From: Flavobacteriaceae bacterium
Lineage (GTDB): Bacteria > Bacteroidota > Bacteroidia > Flavobacteriales > Flavobacteriaceae
Reading direction: 5' to 3'
NCBI GenBank assembly: GCA_947446635.1
Contig: CANFHF010000004.1
Coordinates: 93,658 to 157,657 of the forward strand
DNA: 64,000 nucleotides
Both the position numbers and the translations under genes were made by a program. The notes beneath the pieces are model-generated. The model saw only the letters and a program-made list of their open reading frames with translations. It searched no databases and was not told the DNA's origin. This document shows positions 46,418 to 54,369 of this stretch, piece after piece. Within the stretch, counting starts at the first letter, position 1; every line of letters begins with the position of its first letter.

Positions 46418-46761
46418 TAATTATTTACTATTTAGTTCTATAAATAGGTGTTTTTGATTAAAACTTTACTGTTACATTAATTGTGTTTCATTTAAACCTT
46501 TGCAATTTCGAGATAGTTTTTAGAAGTATTTTACGGTTTTTTCAGCTTTTTTTTACGGTTTATTGGTGATAATCTTAATTTTATTTAAAATAAAACATTG
46601 GAAATAAACTACTTAATTTTTTTTTAGACGAGATTTTTTTTTTGATTTCCGCTAGAAATGACCTGGAGGAGTGGATTTAAAGAAAGCTTAAGTCTTGGAA
46701 TGTTAAAATAAAAAGGAAGAAATAAGTTGTAAGATGAGAGAAATATAATTGTTTATGGGGT
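46399..46761. other. Gene-free stretch with spaced TTTTACGGTTT repeats
   Basis: About 360 AT-rich bases. The only structure seen is the direct repeat at 46529-46561. Confidence 0.6.
46529..46561 (+). promoter_or_regulatory. Candidate LytTR operator (direct repeat, 22-base spacing)
   Basis: TTTTACGGTTT occurs at 46529-46539 and 46551-46561. LytTR-family regulators typically bind two 9-base direct repeats spaced about two helical turns. The same TTTTACGG core recurs as an inverted pair before the lytTR gene at 47557. Confidence 0.4.
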
Positions 46762-47445
46762 TTATATCAGCCCTGAATTTTTTGCACTATCTAATAATTC
46801 TTTGTTGGAGCCTGAATCACGGATTAATTGTTTTTTGATACTTGCTTTTCGTTTTTCGATTGCACTCAAACAGAGGGGAATATACTTGGGTAAATCTTTG
46901 GTTTTGACTCCTTCGGCAATTAATCTTAAAATTTTACTATCGTTTTCATCCCAGTTAATGTTTTTTTGAATCATTATTTTACGCGATTGTTTGATCGATT
47001 TGCTGGAATAGATTTCATTATTTTCCACACTTTTGAATGCTTCGGGAAAACTTTTATAATCGATGTCGCTTTTGGCTATGAATCCTTCTGGATTAATACA
47101 ATTGTAAATTTGACTTACCCATACTGGCTCACTGTGCATAGAAATAATAATTATTTTGCATTCAGGAAAATAATCCCTAATTAGTTTTGCTACATCACTA
47201 CCTGAAAACAGTTTCTTTTTTTCGAAAGAAGGAAGGTTGACATCAATAAAAGCAAAATGAATGGTCTCTTTATTGTGTTTTGTTTGGTTTAGAATATTGA
47301 ATGCCTCTTCGCAATTATATCCTAGTATGTAGTTAACTTTTTCGTTGGATGTAATTGTAGAAAGTAAAGTTTTATAACTATCGACGCTCATGGGATGGTC
47401 GTCGATGATTAAGATGTTTCTATTTTGATTTCTATTAAGTTCCAA
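46762..47445 (-). CDS. NarL/LuxR-type response regulator
   Basis: A 227-residue regulator: receiver with D15/D16 (IIDDHP), phospho-acceptor D68 (FIDVNLP) and K125 (FIAKSD), then a helix-turn-helix (about 163-207, DENDSKILRLIAEGVKTKDL). The receiver is complete. In Flavobacteria such regulators pair with TPR-containing NarX-like kinases, as encoded 1.3 kb away at 48794, although the orientation differs. It diverges from the lytTR gene, sharing a 111-base intergenic region with a palindrome and promoter box. Confidence 0.85.
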   Translation of the reverse strand: MELNRNQNRNILIIDDHPMSVDSYKTLLSTITSNEKVNYILGYNCEEAFNILNQTKHNKETIHFAFIDVNLPSFEKKKLFSGSDVAKLIRDYFPECKIIIISMHSEPVWVSQIYNCINPEGFIAKSDIDYKSFPEAFKSVENNEIYSSKSIKQSRKIMIQKNINWDENDSKILRLIAEGVKTKDLPKYIPLCLSAIEKRKASIKKQLIRDSGSNKELLDSAKNSGLI

Positions 47446-47501
47446 GTTTGTTTAATTACGTTTAACAAAATGTATCAAACGTAATCAAAAAATATTAAAA
47501 A

Positions 47502-47528
47502 TTACGGTTTTACCGTAAAATAGCTTTG
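47502..47528 (+). promoter_or_regulatory. Promoter of the lytTR gene with overlapping palindrome
   Basis: TTACGG-TTTTA-CCGTAA (47502-47518) lies 2 bases upstream of the -7 box TAGCTTTG (47521-47528), where spacer and -33 box should be, and no TTTG -33 is present. The core equals the 46529-46561 repeat, which suggests autoregulation. Confidence 0.5.
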
Positions 47529-47556
47529 AAGGACTATTTTAAATTGCCAACAAAAA

Positions 47557-48264
47557 ATGCAATTTTCTTTTGTACTTATTGACGATTCAGACAATTCGAC
47601 CACTACACTGGAGGCAATAAAGAATTATGAAGCATTTTTGTGTGTAGCAATCTGTACTACTAAAGAAGAAGGCATTAATAAGGTTATCAAATTGAAACCT
47701 AATATTGTATTTTTATCTATTGGCAATACCCTAATAAGTCAATCAAATTCTTTTTCATTGCTCAGTGAATTACACGAATATCTAGTTGATTTACCCAGCA
47801 TAATTGTTTTAAGCAACACTAAAGAAGCTGCTTATGAAGCATATCAACGTGGAGTTTCCTGCTATTTGGTTCAACCTATTAATGAAATTGACTTGCAAAA
47901 ATGCTTAATGCGCTATCAAAAAACACATAAATCACTTGCTTCGAAAATTTCGATTAAATCGAATGGTGATTATCATTTTGTAAACCCCAATGACATTATT
48001 TATTTAAAAGCGGATAGTAATACGACCGATTTTTATTTGAAAAACGGCAAAATTATTTCAGCTTTTAAAACTTTGAAACATTATGAACAACTCCTCCCTT
48101 TTTACTTTTTTAGAATTCACCATAGCTATTTGATTAATATAGAGTATGTGAGCCGAATTAATTTGGGCAAATGCAACTGCTATTTAGACAATAATGAAAT
48201 TATTTTGCCCTTTTCAAGAACCTACAAAGACAATATTAACGCTATTCTGGTTCGGATATCCTAA
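47557..48264 (+). CDS. LytTR response regulator with degenerate receiver
   Basis: A 235-residue regulator. The receiver keeps the acidic pair (LIDDSD, 8-13) but the phospho-acceptor position reads FLSIG, Ser54 instead of Asp, and the conserved Lys is Gln106 (LVQPIN instead of LxKPI). So classical phosphorylation is unlikely. The LytTR DNA-binding domain (about 135-235) looks intact: ISIKSNGDYHFV, IIYLKADSN and FFRIHHSYLIN. It probably acts constitutively or by ligand or protein contact. Motifs in its own promoter resemble possible binding sites. Confidence 0.85.
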   Translation: MQFSFVLIDDSDNSTTTLEAIKNYEAFLCVAICTTKEEGINKVIKLKPNIVFLSIGNTLISQSNSFSLLSELHEYLVDLPSIIVLSNTKEAAYEAYQRGVSCYLVQPINEIDLQKCLMRYQKTHKSLASKISIKSNGDYHFVNPNDIIYLKADSNTTDFYLKNGKIISAFKTLKHYEQLLPFYFFRIHHSYLINIEYVSRINLGKCNCYLDNNEIILPFSRTYKDNINAILVRIS

Positions 48265-48295
48265 ACTGAACTTGTCAGTTATTCTCAAAAACCTA

Positions 48296-48325
48296 CGGAT
48301 TACTCTTACACGTGTGCGGATTACT
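48296..48325 (+). promoter_or_regulatory. Direct repeat CGGATTACT with 21-base spacing
   Basis: CGGATTACT at 48296-48304 and 48317-48325, start-to-start 21 bases, a spacing that suits a dimeric LytTR-type regulator. It lies between the lytTR gene and the small lipoprotein gene. Confidence 0.35.
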
Positions 48326-48383
48326 AAAGACTGCCCGAAAATAGCTTTTCGAATAGTTGCGATTTCTACATTTGACCATTGAA

Positions 48384-48432
48384 ATTAAAGCTTTAATCGC
48401 TGTTTTAAGCTAGGGAAAGATCTTAAAACAGC
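48384..48432 (+). other. Palindrome and 11-bp stem-loop
   Basis: ATTAAAGCTTTAAT (48384-48397) is a perfect palindrome. GCTGTTTTAAG (48399-48409) pairs with CTTAAAACAGC (48422-48432) around 12 bases. No T run follows, so it is not a plain terminator; it could be a 5' UTR element or a small RNA. Confidence 0.4.
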
Positions 48433-48532
48433 ACTGCAAAAGACTTCCCTTCTTTTCAGAAAAATCAATATGTCGCTGCGCTCAGAAGGCTCAGCTAAGA
48501 CTCTTTTTATCAATTATTAAAAATGATTTTTT

Positions 48533-48718
48533 ATGAAAACCAAAATTTTAACCCAACTCTTTTTTGTAGCTATTGCTAGTATTTCTTTATGTTCTTGTAC
48601 TGCTGATAGTGTGACAGACAGTACTCAAAAAACCAACTTATTGCCGAAAGTTTCAACTCATAAGGCTAATGACATTACTTCTGTTGTTGAACCAATTATT
48701 ATAAAACCTAAAAGATAA
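48533..48718 (+). CDS. Small lipoprotein, unknown
   Basis: A 61-residue exported protein: signal peptide with lipobox ending LCSC, Cys22. The mature 40 residues are Ser/Thr/Lys-rich and without a recognisable fold. It lies between the lytTR gene and the TPR kinase on the same strand, followed by a terminator. It may be a small ligand or envelope signal of the neighbouring kinase, which itself begins with a lipoprotein-type signal; that is speculation. Confidence 0.65.
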   Translation: MKTKILTQLFFVAIASISLCSCTADSVTDSTQKTNLLPKVSTHKANDITSVVEPIIIKPKR

Positions 48719-48740
48719 ATCAAACTTGGAATACTTTTTT

Positions 48741-48771
48741 AAAAGGCCACATAGAATGTGGTCTTTTTTTT
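48741..48771 (+). terminator. Terminator of the small lipoprotein gene
   Basis: GGCCACAT pairs with ATGTGGTC (one G-U) around AGA, preceded by A4 and followed by T8. Confidence 0.88.
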
Positions 48772-48793
48772 GTTTATTTTTGAACAAAAACTT

Positions 48794-50791
48794 TTGAAAA
48801 ATAGCTTTTTATTACTTTTTCTATTTGTAATTATAGGTTCTTGCACAAGACCTACAGATGCAACTGTTTCTTCGCTGTTATTTGAAACCATTAGTTATAA
48901 AGCTATGGGTACAGATAAAAAGCTTCTTTTTTTAGATTCTATAAATTCGCTTTCTAGCTCAGTAAAAAATGATTCTATTACTCGGAAATTTTTACTCGAT
49001 TTGTCCACTGAATATTATTATTTGAATAAAAACACCAAATCATTTGCCGTTTGCCAAAAGGCATTATTGTTATCTAAACAAGCGAAAGATACAACAGCAA
49101 TCGCTAAGAGCTACTATTATATAGGTGATACTTATGAGGTAAGTCATAAGGATAGTGCTTACTATTATTATCATCAAGCCGAAAAACTTTATCGCTTATT
49201 GAATAACCAAGCGATGACTGGAAAAATGCTATTTAACAAAGGTTATTTGTTATTTTATGAAGGCAATTATGTAGAAAGTGAAATACAAGTATCCAAATCT
49301 TTACAATTCTTAAAAGATAGTGAAGATAAAAAAATGCTCTTTTCGTGTTATATTTTGCTAGGCGCTACTTTAGAAAAATTGGAAGAATATAATAATGCTT
49401 TGAAATATTATTTATTGGCAAAAAATGAATTGAGTCATTTATTGAAAAAAGGAAGTACTCCTGATTATTTAGTTTCTGTTTCTGTCAACATTTCTAATGT
49501 TTATATGGAAATGAAACAATATGAAAACTCTATAAAGGAATTAGAAAATGTAATGAGTCCAACATTAAAGAAAGAATGGGCAAGTTATTATGCTAACATA
49601 ATAGGCAATTTGGGGTATGTTAAGATGAAAAGTGGCCATCTTTCAGGAGTTGAAAAACTTTTGAAAGAGGCCTTGGAGATTTCTCAACAAGTCGGAAACG
49701 AGGCTAGTGTTGTTTATAAACTGAATAATTTGGGAGAGTATTACGCTGTAGTAAGAGACACGTTACAATCTATAAGATACTTGAAACAATCTCTGCAATT
49801 AGCAGAAAAACTAAAGTCGAGCGATGATATTAAAATAAATTTGAAATTATTATCTAAAATAGATTATCGAAATGATTCTTTTTATAATAAAAGGTACATT
49901 GCTATTAGTGACAGCCTAACAAAAGTGCAAAGAAATAATCGCAATAAATATGCTAGAATAGAATATGAGACTTCGACAGTTGAGGATGAAAACAAATCGT
50001 TGTCTGCCAAAAATTTGTACTTGATTATTGGTTCGTTTTTGATTATTTTAATTTCGGGTGGTGTTCTTACTTATCGCTATGTAAAGAATAAAAAAAGAGA
50101 ACTTGCTCACCAGAAACAGCATCAAAAAGCAGAGGAGGAAATTTTCGAGTTATTAAAAGAGTATCAAACTAAGTTTAACACCATAAAACTTAAAGAACAA
50201 AATAGGATTTCAAGGGAGCTGCACGATAGTGTATTGAATAAATTGTATGGCACTCGTCTTCAATTGGGTATTTTGAACAGTAGTGATGCTCTTGAGGTTA
50301 AGGAAAAACGCCTTGATTATGTAGATTTGTTACAAGAAATAGAACTAGAAATTAGAAATATTTCGCACGATTTGCATACGGACGGCATTGAAGTTCATTT
50401 AGAGTATAGTAATTTATTGGAGGATTTGATTCAAGAAAAAAATGACCTTGCAAAAACTCATTTTACATTTTCTGATACTACTGAACTGGATTGGAATACC
50501 ATTGATGGCTTGGTTAAAATTGCTATTTATAGAATTATTCAAGAAGCCTTGCAGAATGTTATTAAGCATTCCGAAGCGGATAATTGTGTTGTTACTTTAA
50601 CTCAAATTGATACTAATAAGCTGCAAATGTTAGTAGAAGATGATGGTAAAGGCTTTGATAGTACTAATAAAAAAAATGATGGTATTGGATTGAAAAATAT
50701 TCAAGAACGTGCCGGATTAGCACAAGCTGAATTGGTTATTACAAGCAATTTAGGAGCTGGTACTAAAATAGAGGTTGTTTTTAATTGCTGA
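48794..50791 (+). CDS. TPR-containing sensor histidine kinase (HisKA_3)
   Basis: A 665-residue kinase if started at the TTG at 48794 (MKNSFLLLFLFVIIGSCTR, a lipoprotein-like signal with Cys17). The frame reaches back to a GTG at 48758, but that overlaps the terminator of the preceding gene. TPR repeats fill about 40-370 (for example IAKSYYYIGDTYEVSHKDSA), a membrane helix lies near 413-435, then the H box RISRELHDSVLNKLYG with H477 and the ATPase boxes EALQNVIKHSEA and DDGKGFD. This is the NarX-like class whose partners are LuxR-type regulators, such as that at 46762. The TPR part is probably periplasmic. Confidence 0.85.
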   Translation: MKNSFLLLFLFVIIGSCTRPTDATVSSLLFETISYKAMGTDKKLLFLDSINSLSSSVKNDSITRKFLLDLSTEYYYLNKNTKSFAVCQKALLLSKQAKDTTAIAKSYYYIGDTYEVSHKDSAYYYYHQAEKLYRLLNNQAMTGKMLFNKGYLLFYEGNYVESEIQVSKSLQFLKDSEDKKMLFSCYILLGATLEKLEEYNNALKYYLLAKNELSHLLKKGSTPDYLVSVSVNISNVYMEMKQYENSIKELENVMSPTLKKEWASYYANIIGNLGYVKMKSGHLSGVEKLLKEALEISQQVGNEASVVYKLNNLGEYYAVVRDTLQSIRYLKQSLQLAEKLKSSDDIKINLKLLSKIDYRNDSFYNKRYIAISDSLTKVQRNNRNKYARIEYETSTVEDENKSLSAKNLYLIIGSFLIILISGGVLTYRYVKNKKRELAHQKQHQKAEEEIFELLKEYQTKFNTIKLKEQNRISRELHDSVLNKLYGTRLQLGILNSSDALEVKEKRLDYVDLLQEIELEIRNISHDLHTDGIEVHLEYSNLLEDLIQEKNDLAKTHFTFSDTTELDWNTIDGLVKIAIYRIIQEALQNVIKHSEADNCVVTLTQIDTNKLQMLVEDDGKGFDSTNKKNDGIGLKNIQERAGLAQAELVITSNLGAGTKIEVVFNC

Positions 50792-51049
50792 TGCTAAAAA
50801 TATATTTTTCATAGTTATGCTATTTGAGCTAATGCAATATATAGAGGTTATACTGAAACAATTTTTTTGAAGTTTTTAACAAATGTATCTAAACTATTCT
50901 CGTTCTCTTTCTGGAATTGATTTTGAAAAGATACTCAATAAAATCTAGGAGTTCTAGTATGTTTAACAGTCCTTTTTGTTTTAATATCATTTGGTTTAAC
51001 TTCCCATCATATGTTAGAATTTCTCGATAATTTTATTGAGTAGATATCA

Positions 51050-51080
51050 TAAAAAAACTCCATTATTTCTAATGGAGTTT
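51050..51080 (-). terminator. Terminator of tRNA-Val
   Basis: ACTCCATTA pairs with TAATGGAGT (9 bp) around 4 bases and is followed by T7 on the minus strand. Confidence 0.9.
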
Positions 51081-51084
51081 CGTG

Positions 51085-51159
51085 TGGGCGATGAGGGGTT
51101 CGAACCCCCGACCCCCTCGGTGTAAACGAGGTGCTCTGAACCAGCTGAGCTAATCGCCC
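51085..51159 (-). tRNA. tRNA-Val (anticodon TAC)
   Basis: Minus-strand cloverleaf of 75 bases. Acceptor GGGCGAT pairs with ATCGCCC. The D arm has GCTCAGCTGGTTCAGAGC, the anticodon arm CCTCG-TTTACAC-CGAGG reads TAC, and the T arm GGGGGTTCGAACCCC. The discriminator is A and CCA is not encoded. Its 3' part and downstream flank are duplicated at 44695-44794. Confidence 0.97.
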
Positions 51160-51284
51160 CTATTGGGAGTGCAAATATACATTTTGATATTGTATTTACA
51201 AACAAAATATATAAAAATAAATATAAATTATATTTAATCATTTACAATAGAACTTAAAACTACAAAGATGTCTTTGTATAGCCT

Positions 51285-51292
51285 TATATTTG
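51285..51292 (+). promoter_or_regulatory. Promoter -7 box for the ABC exporter
   Basis: TATATTTG, 18 bases before the ATG at 51311; it argues against the upstream TTG (51290) as start. Confidence 0.55.
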
Positions 51293-51310
51293 CAAAATAA
51301 AATCATTATA

Positions 51311-53098
51311 ATGGCTCGATTTAAAGAAAACGATTTACCAAAATCAAAAATCACAACACGTTCACTCAACAAAGCAACTCTTATATTTCAATACGCCGGA
51401 AATCATCGTTGGAAATTTTATATAGGTTTGATTTTTTTATTATTTACTGGAGCAACCGCTTTGGCCTTTCCTAAGTTAATGGGTCTCTTAATTGATTGTG
51501 TTAAGGATAAAAGTTATGCACAAGCCAATAAAATCGCTTTATTGTTAATAGGTATATTATTTCTGCAATCTATTTTTTCGTTTTTCAGACTCTCGCTATT
51601 CGTTAATTTCACGGAACATACCTTAGCAAATCTTAGGCTATCTTTATATAGTAATTTGGTTAAATTACCCATGTCCTTCTTTTCGCAAAAGCGTGTAGGA
51701 GAATTAAACAGCCGCATTAGTGCTGATATCACCCAAATTCAAGACACTTTAACCTCTACTATCGCAGAATTTTTAAGACAATTTATATTAATTATCGGTG
51801 GTGTTGTATTGTTAGCGACACAAAGCATAAAACTAACTTTGTTAATGCTCTCAGTAGTTCCGCTTGTGGCTGTTGCAGCGGTTATATTTGGGAGATTCAT
51901 TCGAAAATATTCAAAAAATGTCCAAGATAGGGTGGCAGAAAGCCAGGTGATTGTAGAAGAAACGATGCAAGGAATTAGTATTGTAAAGGCTTTCGCTAAT
52001 GAATGGTATGAAATTGCCCGTTACAAAGGAAAAATTAAAGAAGTGGTAAAAATCGCCATCAAGGGAGGAAAATATCGAGGATACTTTGCTTCCTTTATCA
52101 TTTTCTGTCTCTTTGGAGCCATCGTGGCTGTAGTTTGGTTTGGCGTAAGATTAAGTATTAGTGGTGAGATGAGCGTAGGGCAATTAATCTCGTTTGTATT
52201 GTATTCTACATTCGTAGGAGCCTCTTTTGGTGGGATCGCCGAACTTTATGCCCAAATTCAAAAAGCCATTGGAGCTACGGAACGGGTTTTTGAATTATTG
52301 GAGGAAACCCCAGAGAAAATTAATTCGGTTCAAAATGCCTCCACAATTAAAAAAATAAAGGGCAATGTTACTTTCAAAAATGTAGCTTTCAGTTATCCAT
52401 CTAGAAAAGAAATTAAAGTACTAAACGACGTCAACTTCACAGCCAACTTTGGTCAAAAAATAGCGATTGTAGGCCCGAGTGGTGTAGGAAAATCAACTAT
52501 AGCTTCCTTATTGTTGCGATTTTACGATATCGAAAGTGGGGAAATCTTGGTAGATGGTAAAAATATATACGATTATGATTTGGAAAATCTTCGTGGTAAC
52601 ATGAGTATTGTACCCCAAGACGTGATTTTATTTGGAGGAACTATCAAAGAAAACATTGCTTATGGAAAGCCAAATGCTACCGAAGAAGAAATTATTGTAG
52701 CCGCTAAACAGGCGAATGCCCTAACTTTTATTGAAAGTTTTCCTGAGAAAATGGAGACTATTGTTGGCGAGAGAGGGATTAAATTATCTGGGGGACAAAG
52801 ACAACGGATTGCCATTGCAAGAGCACTATTGAAAAATCCAAGTATTTTGATACTGGACGAAGCTACCTCCTCATTAGATAGCGAAAGCGAAAAACTAGTT
52901 CAAGAAGCCTTGGAGATTTTGATGCAAGGAAGAACGAGTATTATTATCGCACACCGCCTTTCGACGATACGGAGTGCCGATCAAATTTTAGTGCTTGACA
53001 AAGGCATAATTACTGAACAAGGAACACATCAAGAATTGATTGCTCTGGAAAATGGGGTTTATAAAAACTTGAGCAATTTGCAGTTTAGTCATTCTTAA
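51311..53098 (+). CDS. ABC exporter, fused membrane and ATPase domains
   Basis: A 595-residue half-transporter of the MsbA/BmrA type: six membrane helices over about 35-315, then the nucleotide-binding domain with Walker A GPSGVGKST, signature LSGGQRQRIAIARALL, Walker B ILILDEATSSLD and the H-loop AHRLST. It probably works as a homodimer that exports a lipid or hydrophobic compound. The ATG at 51311 (MARFKENDLPKSK) is chosen; the TTG at 51290 falls in the promoter box. The gene lies directly outside the tRNA-Val. Confidence 0.9.
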   Translation: MARFKENDLPKSKITTRSLNKATLIFQYAGNHRWKFYIGLIFLLFTGATALAFPKLMGLLIDCVKDKSYAQANKIALLLIGILFLQSIFSFFRLSLFVNFTEHTLANLRLSLYSNLVKLPMSFFSQKRVGELNSRISADITQIQDTLTSTIAEFLRQFILIIGGVVLLATQSIKLTLLMLSVVPLVAVAAVIFGRFIRKYSKNVQDRVAESQVIVEETMQGISIVKAFANEWYEIARYKGKIKEVVKIAIKGGKYRGYFASFIIFCLFGAIVAVVWFGVRLSISGEMSVGQLISFVLYSTFVGASFGGIAELYAQIQKAIGATERVFELLEETPEKINSVQNASTIKKIKGNVTFKNVAFSYPSRKEIKVLNDVNFTANFGQKIAIVGPSGVGKSTIASLLLRFYDIESGEILVDGKNIYDYDLENLRGNMSIVPQDVILFGGTIKENIAYGKPNATEEEIIVAAKQANALTFIESFPEKMETIVGERGIKLSGGQRQRIAIARALLKNPSILILDEATSSLDSESEKLVQEALEILMQGRTSIIIAHRLSTIRSADQILVLDKGIITEQGTHQELIALENGVYKNLSNLQFSHS

Positions 53099-53110
53099 AA
53101 GTGATAAATA

Positions 53111-54280
53111 CTACCTTCCTTTTCTTCTATTGCGTTCCATTTTAATCATTTTCAATTCCCGAGTAGTTTGTCCTGCTACCGAAGTGTTTTCCTCAGCTCG
53201 GCGAATCAAGTAGGGCATCACATCTTTAACGGGTCCAAAGGGCAAATATTTGGCAACATTATAGCCATTAGCCGCCAAATTAAAACTGATGTTATCACTC
53301 ATTCCGTACAATTGGCCAAACCAAATACGGGAATCATTGTTTTTTAATTTCATTTCTTGCATCAAACGCATCAGAAAATAAGTACTCGATTCATTATGAG
53401 TACCAGCAAAAACCGCTACGCTGTCAATATTATCAATCATATAACGCAAAGCCACATTATAATTTTCGTCCGTATCTTCTTTGGTAGCGCATAAAGGGGA
53501 TAAATATTCCATTTCTTCGGAACGCTCTATTTCCTTTTCCATATAAGCGCCTCGCACCAGTTTTATCCCGATGTGAAACCCTTCGTTTTTCGCTTTTTTG
53601 TGTAGTTTTTGCAAATATTCCAATCGATCCCAGCGATACATTTGCAAGGTATTGAAAACAATAGGCTTCGTTTTGTTGTATTTACGCATCATATCCGCAA
53701 CTAAATTGTCTACAGCACACTGCATCCAACTTTCTTCGGCATCAATTAATAAAGCAACATCATTATCGTAAGCTGCCTTGGAGACCTTGTCAAAACGGGC
53801 TACTACCCTATTCCATTCCTCTATTTCGGAAAGGCTTATTTTTTTTTCTTCACTAATTGCTTGGTACAATTCTAATCGACCAAAAGCGGTTGGTTTAAAA
53901 ACCGCGAACGGAATGGCAGTTTTTGCTTTGGCAAAAGTTATAAGTCGTAACGTTTTTTCCAATACTCGATCAAATTCTTCCTCCTCTTCCTTGCCTTCAA
54001 CAGCATAATCCAAAACAGAGCAAACACCTTTAGTAAACATTTTATCAATAACAGCAATACAATCTTCCTCACTTACACCACCACAAAAATGATCAAAAAC
54101 AGTCGCGCGAATAAACCCTTCAATAGGAAGATTTGCTTTTAGAGCAAAATTAGTAACTGCAGTTCCTATTCGAACTAGCGGTTTATTGGCTATTATTTTA
54201 AAAAGAAAATAGGCCCTATTTAGTTCGGTATCACTTTTTAAAGAAAAGGCGACTTGGGTATTATCAAATAAATTTTTCAT
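53111..54280 (-). CDS. Proline dehydrogenase
   Basis: A 389-residue FAD-dependent proline dehydrogenase, monofunctional (not fused to P5C dehydrogenase as in PutA). The TIM-barrel landmarks are ALLIDAEESW, GIKLVRGAYMEKE and the substrate helix YLIRRAEENTSV near the C-terminus. The ATG at 54280 (MKNLFDNTQVAFSLKS) is preferred; a TTG at 54301 overlaps the -7 box. It converges on the ABC exporter with 12 bases between stops. Confidence 0.92.
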   Translation of the reverse strand: MKNLFDNTQVAFSLKSDTELNRAYFLFKIIANKPLVRIGTAVTNFALKANLPIEGFIRATVFDHFCGGVSEEDCIAVIDKMFTKGVCSVLDYAVEGKEEEEEFDRVLEKTLRLITFAKAKTAIPFAVFKPTAFGRLELYQAISEEKKISLSEIEEWNRVVARFDKVSKAAYDNDVALLIDAEESWMQCAVDNLVADMMRKYNKTKPIVFNTLQMYRWDRLEYLQKLHKKAKNEGFHIGIKLVRGAYMEKEIERSEEMEYLSPLCATKEDTDENYNVALRYMIDNIDSVAVFAGTHNESSTYFLMRLMQEMKLKNNDSRIWFGQLYGMSDNISFNLAANGYNVAKYLPFGPVKDVMPYLIRRAEENTSVAGQTTRELKMIKMERNRRKGR

Positions 54281-54298
54281 TTTTTTGATTTGCTTATA

Positions 54299-54306
54299 CA
54301 AATATA
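54299..54306 (-). promoter_or_regulatory. Promoter -7 box for proline dehydrogenase
   Basis: TATATTTG on the minus strand, 18 bases upstream of the chosen ATG; a TTTG at 54330-54333 (spacer 23) may be the -33 box. Confidence 0.5.
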
Positions 54307-54369
54307 AAGAGAGTTTGGATTTTATTTGGCAAAAATTACCTTATTTTGCCGTTCAAATAATCAAACAAA

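Larger units (their letters stand above)
44627..51159. mobile_element. Candidate degenerate island bounded by tRNA-Val and its relics
   Basis: The segment between the tRNA-Val fragment (44695-44794) and the intact tRNA-Val (51085-51159) is about 6.3 kb, is flanked by direct repeats, and carries a TIR gene, a gene remnant, regulators and hairpin repeats instead of housekeeping genes. No integrase, transposase or relaxase is left. Decay of a tandem tRNA array with later gene capture would look similar. Confidence 0.42.

Noticed and set aside
51047..51241. Open frame of 64 codons on the minus strand
   Set aside because: It is a translation across tRNA-Val and its terminator; the tRNA cloverleaf is unambiguous.
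54340..54352. Promoter box TTATTTTG for aroB
   Set aside because: One base off the TAnnTTTG consensus and no -33 box at the right distance; not strong enough to list.
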